Assembly (NCBI GenBank): GCA_014871385.1
Contig: CM026429.1
Location: 12,437,783 to 12,501,782 of the forward strand
DNA from: Ceratodon purpureus
Taxonomy: Eukaryota > Streptophyta > Bryopsida > Pseudoditrichales > Ditrichaceae
Length of the DNA: 64,000 nucleotides
Direction of reading: 5' to 3'
Shown: positions 47,053 to 64,000 of the stretch, in pieces
Layout of the letters: every line of letters starts with the position of its first letter
How positions within the stretch are numbered: the stretch's first letter is position 1
Made by a program: the position numbers and the translations under genes
The notes under the pieces: model-generated
The model's input: the letters and a program-made list of their open reading frames with translations, nothing else
Told to the model about the DNA's origin: nothing
Database searches by the model: none

Positions 47053-49126
47053 CCGAAACTTGAGCCTAAGTTACTTGCCTCTATCCTCTGATGTCCTGTT
47101 TTCAAAGCAACCAAGTTCGCTGACTCAGGTGTAAGATAGCCAAACAGCCCAAATTCTTTGCGTCCGAAATGCAAAGAAAGTTTAAACCCCAAAAGCATAA
47201 GAACTGAAGTGGTGTGGACCACTTAACACTGCATCATATGAATTTTTTCTCTCTGCTCGTCAAATGTGGTGATTGCTACTGAATCTTCCTCATTAACAAA
47301 TGTTACAAAAAATGATGACGATGAAAACACAGCTACAACAGCAGTGTACCCTCCAAGCAGTAGATAGGGCCACCAAACACACTTTGCCAAATCGAGTAAT
47401 GTGCTCGCAATCACGTCAATGACTTCCTGTTATAAAGCATGTGCCAAGATAATTACCTACCAGTTCGAGAAGGATTGAGTCTCGTGATCTACAATCGTTC
47501 ATATAGTACTTCCAATTATTCAAAAATCCACTCAAGATGATTCATTCTTTATTTTTCCACGAAGGATTCCGAAGTTGCACTGAGGGCATGTCGTACACAA
47601 AACTTTGCTTCCTAAGCATAAGCGAACAGTGCATACTCTTCACGGATGAGTACAGGTGAGTCACGGATACAAACACTCTACAAGATCATCAGGTCAACTC
47701 CGCACAAGATGCTACAAGCACACAAGGTTAAAAGTACTCGGTCCGTAACGAGAAAATGTAGGCTGATGGCATTAATACAAAGCGGTCCATGGATCACGGG
47801 ACAATACAATCACAATTTTGCAACTGTTGAGTACTGCCATCCACACGACAAGAGCATGAGTGCACCCACCTTCCGTTCTCTTTGTAAACAATATAATCTT
47901 CCTTTCTCCTCGAGTTGGCAAAGGTATATGAGGATTCCAGCTCCCACCTCGAATCGAGACACATGAGTCTGCTTGAGATGCATGACTAAATTCACCATAG
48001 GGACTAGGCAATGCCAACCTGCAAAACCATTGCAATAATAATCCATAGCGATGGTGATTATGACAGAGGACCCGGATCCGTGTAACCCTAAATGCATGGG
48101 GAGGTGTCACGGAATTAGTAGAATAGCTAAATTTTCAATAATCAAAACATCACTGTCATCACCCACATTGTACTGAATAGGGGTTAATAAACCAATTAAT
48201 GCAGCAAAGCCAGGACGAAAATCAGGACTAAACGTAAGGTACATGCGCCTGTGTCCAGAGGTGATGAACCATGATTCACTGACCTGAGCAACTTCGAGTA
48301 CTTCCGCTGCTCACAAGTGCACGTACATAGAACTCCGTGAAAATGCAAGGCACAAAACAAGAATACGAAGGACATAGTAGTATCTCCTGGCCTTCAAAAT
48401 AAACAAGACTCCAGTTAACTTTCCGGACTACACTTGATAAAAAATGAACGCCAAGGCAGGAGACCTGACCACGAAAGTGACACTAAAGTGAGATTTATAT
48501 GTTAAACGTGACTGAAATCCGTCCTTCGGAAATCCTGGAAGAGAATCAGTCTGAAATCTGAAAACCTGGGTCATCCCTGAAACACATGATCTTAGTAAGT
48601 CCAGAAGGGGCAACATATCACCCTCCTCCCGAGTAGGTTAGAGCTAACAACGTCAAAGGGTTTGGATTCATTCACGAAAGATGCGATCAGGAACTTAGTT
48701 GTAAACAAAATGACGAACTGGATAATAACATACAAAACAGAGTTTTCTAATTCTTTCCGATGGGGTCCTTTTGTGGTTATTCATACAAAAAGTGAACGAC
48801 AATAGAAGCACTTTGTCAATAAGTAAAGCATCCGAAATTCCACTATCGTTTCATAGGATGGGATTGAACTACAAACCTGTAGAAATAGGTAGCTCAGATT
48901 CCAAACCAACAAAAGAGCTGTGCACTGAATGTACGATGCAGGAGGCTTCTTAGTACATCCTATTTCATAACAAATATACAGGAGTTTACAGAAAATTCAA
49001 TGTGCACCTCCAATCTTTCTTTGAAGAGGAGTTCTACAAACCGACCCCAGAAAGAGAAAGTTTCTCTACAATACCACCCGCAATAACATCAACAGCTAGG
49101 ATTGTCTATCATGTTTTCACAGCAAT
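47053..49126. other. Ceramidase upstream region and catalase 3' flank
   Basis: Both neighbours run on the minus strand. This 2-kb stretch should hold the ceramidase promoter and leader and the catalase 3' untranslated region. A few short frames exist (for example 47223-47414, minus, hydrophobic) but none has splice links or family features. Confidence 0.5.
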
Positions 49127-51649
49127 TTAAGCCACCATGGTGTAGGGCTCCTGCGATTTTTTCTTCACAGCCAGCATCTCTTCCACCTTCTGGGCTAGCG
49201 TTGGGTCACAGCGTCTGAACACACCCATTTGGCGTTGAATGATCATGTCCTTAGCGCCTTGAATGTGACCGGCAATATTCTTAGCTGTTTGCTCTTGATC
49301 CTCCTTAGACATCTGCTGCCATAGTGCCCTTGGCTGCTCGTAGTCATCTTGCTCAGACCACTTCCGGAGTGCTTTTCTTGAGACAATACCTCCTTCGTGC
49401 CTACAGAAACAAGACAGAAAACTTTGAGTGATAAGTTCGAACACTAAGATATTAGCAAATTCCTCAAATCATTTTGCAGCACGCAATGGCAGTACTCTAA
49501 AATAGCACAATGCACGTACTTGTAAGGATGCACATCAGGTTGCGAAGCATCAGGCCGAGGCAAGTCTTCAAATGAGTTCGGGTAATAATTGGGCTTGCCA
49601 CCGCCGTTATCGGTAACAGTCATCAACCCATCCCGAGAATAGTTCTGCACCTTAGCGAATGGACACTGGTTGATTGGAATCTGTCACCAGCACAAAACAA
49701 TATACATAAATTAACAAGCTGATGTTACGAGGTATAAAACTCCCGGTACATGACGTAACATATTTCTAGATTATTGTAGGTCATTCCAGAGTACAATACT
49801 TAAAACCTAGGTATCCACAAGAAATCTACAATGCGAAATTGTTGGACAAAACATTCTCAACAATTGAGATCATAGAGAAGTTCTTACCTGCAAGTGATTT
49901 GCCCCAAGGCGATAACGGCCAGCATCGTCATACGCAAAAAGGCGAGCCTGGAGGACGCGATCCGGTGATGCTTCAATTCCAGGAACCATATGTGCAGGCG
50001 AAAAAGAGGCTTGCTCGACCTCAGCAAAATAGTTGGTCACATTTCTATCGAACTTCAGCTTCCCTACTTCTCGCAGAGGGTAATCCTTGTGAGGCCATAC
50101 CTGTGCCATGGGCAAACTAGTCACGTCACTTCCTGACACGAAAATCACCATCATCCTAAATGCTCAAGAACCGCTTCAAGCGAAGAAACACAAAACAAGA
50201 TCAATCACAACATACCTTCGTCAAATCAAAAGGGTCCCATCGGTACGATGGCGCATCCTCGAGAGGCATAACCTGCACCTTGAATGTCCACGAGGGACCA
50301 TTACCATTCTGGATATTCTGGAACAGATCCTCAGTCGCATAGTCCGGATTGATTCCAGCAAGCTCAACTGCGCGCTCGTGAGTGAGGTTCTTAATACCTT
50401 GATCACTGATGAAGTGAAACTTCACCCAGTGAGCCTTTCCTTCCTTGTTAATCCACTTGAATGTGTGGGAGCCATACCCGTGCATGTGACGAAAGCCATC
50501 GGGAACTCCCCGGGGCGAAAAAAGGATCAAAACCTAAGAAACCGGGCCACACACATAACCCAAAGTTAATTGAGTTTCCAAATCCTGGATCCTCACAAAA
50601 CTACGATCGATCAACACTTGTGAGAAGTTGAAAAAGGTTGAAGCGAAGTACCTGGTGCAAAGATTCGGGGACGAGGCTGAGAAAGTCCCAGAAAGCATTC
50701 GGATCCTTCATGTGGGTCTGAGGGTTGCGCTTCTGGGAGTGGATGAAGTCCGGGAACTTCATGGCGTCACGAACAAAGAAGACCGGCGTGTTGTTGCCCA
50801 CCATGTCCCAATTCCCATCCTCAGTGTAGAACTTGAGGGCAAACCCACGAGGGTCTCTCGCAGTGTCCGGAAACCCAGATTCGCCACTCACGGTGGAGAA
50901 TCGGGCGAAGACCGGCGTCTTCTTTCCAACTTCCTTGAAGAGGCTCGCCTTGCAAAGATCGGTCACATCGCTGAAGGCAAAAACAGCAGCAAACAAGTTA
51001 CACCCCATCAGGATTTCGACGTTTCTGCCGCATCTACTCTAGTACTCCACAACAGGTCTGGACCTTTGACATAGCTCAACACGGATTCATGAGCTGGTTG
51101 ATTGGTTACGTACTGGGTCACTTCGAAGTAACCATGAGCGCCGGCGCCCTTCGCATGCACCACGCGCTCAGGAATGCGCTCGCGGTTGAAGTGTGCATTC
51201 TTCTCGAACAAGTGCAAGTCTTCGAATGACAGAATCCCGCTCTCTCCGATCGTCACACTGCGACGTCAACAATGCCATGGTACACAAGTCATCAGCGAGT
51301 TAGAAAAACGTTTCGGCACCTTCAAGTTATGAACATATTTTGATCACTCTCTCTAGCTTCTAGATGCATGCCATCATCTACATTCTCTGCCGGATCGACA
51401 TGTGCAAAAATCACAAAAACTGTAGGATTAAACTTGCACATATGATTGTTTTGATCGAGGATTGATCGATCATTACCTGTTGTTGTCATCAGAAACAGGG
51501 TGACCACCTAAAGTGGTGTACAAGGGCTCTCCACTGTGGCCCAAACGCAAGGGCCCCGACTCCTCCTCCGCACTCTCCGACGTTCTCTCCCCTCCCCCTC
51601 CCATGCGGAAGATCGTATGCCCAACGGACTGCAAAAAACCTGGCGCCAT
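49127..51649 (-). CDS. CAT: Haem catalase of the animal/bacterial NADPH-binding type (533 aa)
   Basis: Seven exons join in frame (5' to 3'): 51649-51477, 51257-51114, 50970-50652, 50533-50216, 50100-49888, 49680-49520 and 49400-49127. The enzyme converts H2O2 to water and oxygen. Conserved features are the distal His in [20 protein letters not shown], the catalytic Asn in [15 protein letters not shown], and the proximal haem Tyr in [14 protein letters not shown]. The blocks [36 protein letters not shown] and ENIAGH-like [11 protein letters not shown] match animal catalases (clade 3) much better than the clade 1 enzymes usual in plants. The first 57 residues are a Gly/Glu-rich extension. The protein ends PYTMVA, with no obvious C-terminal peroxisomal signal. 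The first in-frame ATG is at 51649. Confidence 0.9.
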
Positions 51650-54136
51650 ATCACTCAAAAAGAATGATCACCTCCTCCAAGCAAACACTCCCTAAGTAGT
51701 CGATCGATCACCACTTCTTAACAATCCTCAGTGAACCAGATGATCAAGAGCTGGAGCATGTGCTTAGTATCTAGATACTAACTTAAACTAGCTTGATCAA
51801 ATACTACCAGTGCATGAATATTGGTCATGGAGCCGATCCTATAAATCCATACAGGAAGCTCCTGGCCTGACGCTTGCGAGAGATCGATCCAGTGCTCTGT
51901 CAGCTCCAGGCACGTGGTGAGGGCGAGCTAACTTAATTGTAATAGAAAACAGAGCGAGAGAGAGAGAGAGAGGGAAGAGATTCTGGAATAATGGAGGTTG
52001 GTGAGGATTCAGAAACTAGCTAAAGACGACACTTTGCTAGTGACATCCGCAACCCAAACTGAGCTGATTAGAGATTCGATTTGAGGAAGGGACTTGACAA
52101 AGTTTGTTTACAGTCAATGTGGAGAATTAATGTGAAGCTGAATGTAAGATCGTGGTAAATTATGAAGTGCTCATCAGATCCTGGGACAATCTCCTCACAC
52201 AAAGTTCTCATGTTGAATTACAAGTCGAGTTCTATGTGAAGCTAAGTTGTGAGTGTATCATGGCATGTGATTATAACGTAACTAATACTGTATGATGTCT
52301 GTTTGGAACTCTATCATGTTTTAGTTCCAATTTCCAAAGCAGCTTTGCAAGGGACGGATTATTGGAATTTTCACATAATGTATACGACTGTAGTCTGTAG
52401 GATAGTACAATCTCTGTGCTGATTGTACCCGTTTTTGCAGTAAAATACTATCCTATTTTGGTGAGAAAATTTGAGATTTTCACTGTCAAAGAGGCTATCA
52501 AAAGGACTTGAATAAGGTAGTCAACTGTACAAGTGAAATGGAGTTGTGCTGTAACTTGAGACTCCATGTAGAGTGATGACAAGTGTATTGCCATGTGTCG
52601 CCACGTGGCAGCTGTAGGGGTGCTGAGTACGTGGATTGGATAGCCTCAATTTCGAATGGAAGGGGAACTGGGCTCATGGATGATAACACCGCTTTGCACT
52701 GTCATCAGAATCTGGATTTTGGACCTTCTCAACTTCTTAACATAGAGATACCAGAAACGGTGAAGATAAAGGAGATTTGCATATCAGAAATAAATTTATA
52801 TCCTAGGACTTCAGTTTTTTATATGGAAAAGAAGAAATCATAAAGAGGTAAAATAATTTCATGTCTTTATCTCACAGAGATATTTCCTACAATTTTGTTA
52901 AGTGGGAAGTATTTTAAATCGTTTAGTGGTTACATAGGCTCATCTGATCCAAAGTCACTACATGGGCTAATCCACCATTTCTACCCAAAAGAAAGATAAT
53001 ACAAGAAGATTTATCAACACTAACCTCCTAAAAAATGGTCTATGGTCATAATCAACTGTTTCTATGTCAATGTACTTCTGGACCTTCAATGTACCTTAAA
53101 CGTGAAATCTAGGACAAGGGGCTTGTCCATACTAATGGTTCAATCGTTATCTCTAAACTATGCAACTTTGCAGATTCTAGATTAACATCTCGATTATTTC
53201 TGGCGACCGGCTTCATGTCGCCAACTAAGGCAGTCACAGGACTTGTTTGAATGTTTACCCACAGTGAACAGATGGTACCGTGTCACACGCCGGGCATCTT
53301 GTGCACAATTTGCAGATGCAATAAAAGTAGTTTCTCGAAATGCAAGGTCATCCAGTTGGTGTCGGTACTGACTATCGACAAGACTTAGACTTGTAATTTG
53401 ATCGACTCAATTGCGTTTGACTGGAGCTGGGTAACTCTCTCATTGTTTACACCGGGATTTGAGGTCCAAAATATTTAACATGCAGAGCTGAAGAGAGGCA
53501 ACCATAGGTACAGCTAGATTGCAAAACTGAGTTAACCATGATCCCAGTGACAAGATTTCAAGTTCTCTTCTACTTCAGCAACAGCTTCTGAATACCAAGA
53601 AGTAGCTGCTGAATACCAACAATTAGCTGCTGGGATACAAGTCTAAAAAAATCAATCCAATGTAGTTGCAGAACTTGTCCGTTATCATGTGTTCATCCAG
53701 CTTCTCAATCACAGTATTTATGCTTCTTGTAGTTTGCGGAAGAAGCTCTTGATCCAAATGTTATCTGCAGGATAAATTGACAATACCTGCAGTAATCTTC
53801 GGATGCAACCTCACATTCCTAGGAAACAATCTTATTCGAAGATGGAAAATTTTCTACTCAGAGAGAATCGGCAAAACCATTTCCTGCAAGTTGCCAAATC
53901 AGTGCCGAACGTCAGGATACTGGCATCCGTAAAGGCTATTCATTGGTTCGTTATATGCCTCGATCCATGGGTTCTTCCACTTACTTGGAAGACTACCACA
54001 CCATCCATTGCTTGCATCTTCAATCATATGCCCTATTAGCTGCACACTGGTGGATTCCACGGCGAACAGAAGCAGAATCTTGAACGCCATTACATCTAAT
54101 CTGTCCCAGTAAGTTTTCCATTTGTAAGCCCAAAAC
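51650..54136. other. Catalase upstream region and ABCC 3' flank
   Basis: A GA-dinucleotide run lies at about 51954-51973, 300 bp upstream of the catalase start, and probably belongs to its leader or promoter. The rest (52-54 kb) shows no supported coding frame. The end near 54.1 kb should be the 3' untranslated region of the ABC transporter. Confidence 0.5.
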
Positions 54137-60005
<5,869 letters not shown>

Positions 60006-62005
60006 TTTCCAGCGCAACCGTTCCGCTACAGGATACTGTCGAGCAAAGAGCGTGGCAGCATTTCACGCAATGCCGAGTATCACACACGGTGCTGGTGGAA
60101 TTCCATGCTTCCAACATAGTTCTCAACTGCCCCGGATGTAACGTCTTGGTGCCCTCTAGAGCATTCTGGGTGATGGAAGAGCCCCAGGCATATGCAGGAA
60201 GAGGGCCAACCGAACGAGTGCGACAGAATGGAGGTGAACAGGCACATTGTGCCACCACGTCCAGCTGCCGATTAGGACAATGCCCCATAACTCAGTGCCA
60301 ACCAGATTGCAGTTTCAGTAAACTGTTACATTCCCCTCAAATGACATTCTCTCAATCTCTCAGAGACTACAATTCTCTCTCAAGGCGCTTCGGGAGATAC
60401 AATACTACTGGGCTGGTGTAGCATGTCTCTCTGAACCCTAACAACCTGCCACAAACTCCACACCAACGACATCCTCAAAACAGTGGCGCTTACAATTCAT
60501 AAGCCTCCCCACTCCAGAATCACATTACCCTCATGGTGCTAACTCGGCAGCCTTCATCTAGGACTCATTCTCATGACGAGAGCGATGTTTTCCACACGCT
60601 GTAGCAACAAGAGAAGCAAATCGTCGATTTACATGGCCATACGATTTCCACTTCTCAAATCTTAGACTCAGAACTCACACCTATCTTCGTGATTATGCTC
60701 AGGAAGAGATGCGTCGTAATGAACCTCCCAGATTGTTGTTCAGAACACATAACTTTCAGTGATGTCAATAAGCTCCTCGCAGTTCACAGAATCTGCGTGC
60801 TGGTCATTCTTGTGGATCCTAAACTCGCTTCCAATAGGTTTGGTTTTGAAGAATGCACGAAGAAAAGTGGTACCGATTTTGGAGGCAGAGAGGTTGATTT
60901 AAACATACGTCGTTAGATACCAAAGGTCATTCTCGGGGTGTTCGGGATCATCTGTCCGGTGGATACAACAGACCCTGAGTTACTTTTCTGTCTGCGATTT
61001 AGGGCTTCGAGACTTTGAGACATTGCTGCACTAAGTGTCATCTTCGGTGGTTCATTGCCGAGGTTATCAACAACCAGAGCTTAGTCATTCTTGTTGATCC
61101 TCACTACGTCCCCCTTGAATGCAAAATCCCCTGCGTTCCTAGCAGCCAGCAGAAAAATCTATTCAAAGTTTGTTACCATCCGCAACTGGCCATCAAACAA
61201 AGGGCGAGAACGTAGCAATAAAGCAGATGGAAACAGATGAGGAGCTTCTTTTGCACTGTGCCAGGCCCCCACATGGGAATGGCCGAGAAGAGCATGTAGA
61301 GCGTAATCACAGCAGCAGTTATCAACCTGCCCCAAAATTCCATCATCACAAAACCACGCAACCAAAACTTCTCCAACCCCATCATCCTACAGAACTCACC
61401 CCACCCCAGTTTGCCTACATCACATACAACATCCTCCTCAAAAGCAGCAGTGCGCGCAGTCTCCCAACAAACAATAACCTCATCTCTCCAAAGCATATGT
61501 AACAAATCCCAAAAACCATCCCAAAACACATGAGCTCTGAATCCTCACCATGAATCTGAGCATAACCCGACACCATCCTCATGCATGCAAGGCAGAAATC
61601 CTGAAGGCTCTAGAATCCTCGCATCTTAACTGCCTTGCCTAACTAACTCCAGATGATCGCACGCAACGTCAGACATGACAACTGCAAACAGACCCATCTG
61701 CAGGGAATAGATTTCCACTGTTGTCAAGGTCGGAAATCCGCAACTTGAGCAGGTCCCACCTGCGACACCATGTGGATGAACGCCAGAGAGACCATCTGTT
61801 CATCATGACATGATCATGCTTAGGTTGGAACAGAAGCGACTCCCACAACTTCGCTCCAGCTCTAGCGTTTGTGGCAAATCGAAGCAGTGAATCCGTGGTT
61901 TGCAAACCCTGCACAAGTATAAATTATCTCCCAAGCTTTGCTCTGAGCCCTCAAGAGAATTTTGGCGTGGTTTTTGAGTTGTGGGTTGTAGTTTTGGAGG
62001 AGAAG
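60006..62005. promoter_or_regulatory. Divergent intergenic region between ABCC and RPE starts
   Basis: The two genes diverge from this 2-kb stretch, which must contain both promoters. It is less AT-rich than other intergenic DNA here. A minus-strand frame at 61173-61527 encodes two hydrophobic helices and ends at a possible splice donor. It could be part of a TMD0 exon of the transporter, but it has no ATG at its start and its phase does not match the next exon. Confidence 0.45.
61918..61924 (+). promoter_or_regulatory. TATA-like box of the RPE gene
   Basis: TATAAAT lies 82 bp upstream of the start codon at 62006, which would leave a leader of roughly 50-60 nt. Use is inferred from position only. 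Confidence 0.4.
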
Positions 62006-63852
62006 ATGGATAAGAATCTGGAGATGAAGGTGCCGGGTGCGAAGATCGCTCCGTCCATGCTCTCTTCCGACTTCGCCAATTTGGCGTCGGAAGCCAAGTT
62101 CATTCAGGAATGCGGTGCGGACTGGCTTCACATGGACATCATGGTATGTTCTCGCTCAACTCTTGAACTCCATCCGAGGCTGATGTTTGAGAATTGGGTA
62201 ATTAGTGGAGTCTCAAATGTTTTTCGTTCTGGGAGAAGTACGTTTTACTTTCAAGGAATTAGGTGAGGAATGTTCATCTAGAGATCATCAACAGTTTTGT
62301 GCACGTCGCTTCCCCATTTTGATTCATTGTATTGAAATTTCTAGAATTTTGCGCAGAATATTTCTTCCATGGCTTGGTCTAGTCACAGTGTTTGAGCTGA
62401 GGAATGTCTAGGGAATTTCTGGTTGATTCACAGGATTGATTGTGGTTTCTACAATTGGAAGCTCGGTTGAGGTTATCAGACTGTAGGGTTTAGCGGATTG
62501 TACTTTCACTTCTTTCCAGTTGTTCTTTTGAGTTTGCTCGACTCGGAAGAAAATGCTGTAGAATTTTGTTAGTATGGGACTGCGTACTGCGTTTTGAGTT
62601 CTTTGAGAAGGTGCAACTAATCTAGGGTTTGCTGGGATTGATGCCGTCGTTGTCTGTAGAGACTCCCTTCATTTGTGAAATTTGAAGTGAAGGGAAATCT
62701 AGGTGCATCGTTTTGTTGTGAAATGCCACTTATCCCTGGGTGTGGATGATTGTGCAGGATGGGTAAGGAAACCAGAATCTGCTTCTTGGCAAATCAGTTC
62801 AAGTTATGGGTGTCTTACAGCGACTCATGTCGCAAATATTCTTCTTTCGCTGTTTCGTCATTCAGTTGTTTTGGCATTCGCATATGGACGATCTTATGGT
62901 AGAAACCTCATTTTTGTTTCATCAATGTTGGTCTTGTCCTATTGATGTGCAGGCACTACGTTCCTAATCTCACTATCGGTGCTCCTGTGATCAAATCTCT
63001 AAGAAAACATACCAAGTGAGTAATGCACAGTATACTGTCTTTGCTTGGGCGTTTCTAAGATGTGACTTTAATGTCAAGAGTTGCCGTAGTTGCATGATTA
63101 GGTTATGTCAACGGCTTATTTCTTGCTATCGTGCAGAATGTTCATGGATTGTCATTTGATGGTCACGAACCCAATGGATTACGTGGATGAGTTCGTCAAG
63201 GCTGGCGCTTCAGGCTTCACTTTCCATGTTGAGGTTTCCAAAGGTTGGTGACTTATTCAAGTAATTACTGTTTGTCGGACTGTAACGAGGATTGAATCGA
63301 AGATGCTTGAATATGAAATAATATGTTTATTTTCTTCGTTGCAATTTTGGAGCGTGTCTTCTGATTAAAATTGAAACGACGGAGGCATTATTTGAATTCT
63401 CAAGCTTCGGCAAGTGGAAAAACAAGTGGAAAAACAAGTGTATGCTCTATTAAGTTTTACCTTCGCAATAAACATATGTGCTTTCTAACACGGTTGTGGG
63501 AGGCAGATAACTGGCAGGAACTAGTGCACAAAATCAAGGCTGGTGGTATGCGTGCAGGAGTTGCTTTGAGACCTGGAACTCCCATTGAAGAAGTATTCCC
63601 TCTGGTATGCAAAGTACCAAAGTAATCCAGTAGCAGCCGTTTCGAAAGTTTCACTTTCTGTTTGTCGTTGAAGTAACTGTCGAGGTACAAGCATTGCTCT
63701 TTCAATGATCTGCTTTCCTTGCAATATCCCTTATTCTGGAAATTTTTCATGAAATGCAGGTTGAGAGTGAAGAACCAGTGGACATGGTGCTTGTCATGAC
63801 AGTTGAGCCTGGCTTTGGAGGTCAAAGTTTTATGCCTGAGACAATGCCGAAG
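62006..63852 (+). CDS. RPE: Ribulose-phosphate 3-epimerase, cytosolic type, 3' end beyond the window
   Basis: Six exons join in frame: 62006-62143, 62758-62762, 62953-63015, 63137-63243, 63507-63604 and 63760-63852. The enzyme interconverts ribulose 5-phosphate and xylulose 5-phosphate in the pentose phosphate pathway. Family blocks are IAPSMLSSDFANL, DWLHMDIMDGHYVPNLTIG (metal-binding His and Asp), MDCHLMVTNPMDY, ALRPGTPIEEV and MTVEPGFGGQSFMPE. The N-terminus is short (MDKNLEMKVPGAK) with no transit peptide, which points to the cytosolic rather than the plastid isoform. The second exon is only 5 nt (GATGG) and is needed to complete the invariant MDGH. The last exon ends at a GTACTC donor; the final part with the second catalytic Asp region lies past 64000. 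Confidence 0.92.
62758..62762 (+). other. RPE: 5-nt micro-exon of RPE
   Basis: The sequence TGTGCAG|GATGG|GTAAGG is flanked by strong acceptor and donor sites. Joining exon 1 (ending ATG at 62143) to GATGG and then to 62953 gives MDGHYVPN, the family-invariant metal-binding motif. Without these five bases the frame is lost and the Asp and Gly are missing. Confidence 0.88.
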
Positions 63853-64000
63853 GTACTCAAACCTTTTTTCATGTCTATTACTCTTAATGAACTCTTGACA
63901 GGTCATGTTATAGGCTTTAGCCTGTCCAGACTAGCATTGGCTTGTCTCATCACAAAATCAGTAGAAGATAATAACACTCTATAGTTGCAGTTTTTTGCGG

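Noticed and set aside
52583-52843. 86-aa plus-strand frame between the catalase and ABCC genes
   Set aside because: No protein-like features, no splice or promoter support, and a length compatible with chance.
60757-61115. Two plus-strand stretches both reading VILVDP, about 290 bp apart, as a possible duplication
   Set aside because: Only about 17 bp match well and the flanks do not align, so a real duplication is not supported.

Overview
The window reads as nuclear DNA of a land plant, most likely a moss or other bryophyte. The genes have many short GT-AG introns. They include plant-specific genes (plastid pTAC10, plant-type ABCC transporter, plant-type neutral ceramidase), and the spaces between them are very AT-rich with long (TA)n tracts. 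I cannot name the species. Every exon chain given here was joined by hand from splice sites and reading phase, and all but one (the polyprenyl synthase N-terminus) stay in frame from start to stop.

Layout. 1-9.7 kb: AT-rich, gene-poor DNA with a 222-bp near-palindromic foldback and one small hypothetical gene on the minus strand. 10-18 kb: a large plus-strand gene for a 1254-residue protein, a long disordered region followed by a PRUNE-like DHH/DHHA2 region whose metal-binding motifs look degenerate. 19.7-21.5 kb: a GT61 glycosyltransferase (plus). 24.4-30.3 kb: pTAC10/PAP3, a subunit associated with the plastid-encoded RNA polymerase (minus). 30.3-38.4 kb: a second AT-rich gene-poor block with small islands of higher GC. 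38.4-42.4 kb: a long-chain polyprenyl (solanesyl) diphosphate synthase (plus). 43.2-47.1 kb: neutral ceramidase (minus). 49.1-51.6 kb: a catalase of the animal/bacterial NADPH-binding type rather than the usual plant type (minus). 54.1-60.0 kb: an ABCC (MRP) transporter with no recognisable TMD0 (minus). 62.0 kb to the end: ribulose-phosphate 3-epimerase with a 5-nt micro-exon (plus), continuing past the window.

These are ordinary dispersed eukaryotic genes, not an operon or cluster, and no shared pathway links them. The points most worth following are the PRUNE-like protein without its DHH triad, the animal-type catalase in a plant, the Ser-to-Thr change in the ceramidase nucleophile motif, the 5-nt exon, and the foldback. 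I found no tRNA, rRNA, CRISPR array or intact mobile element.
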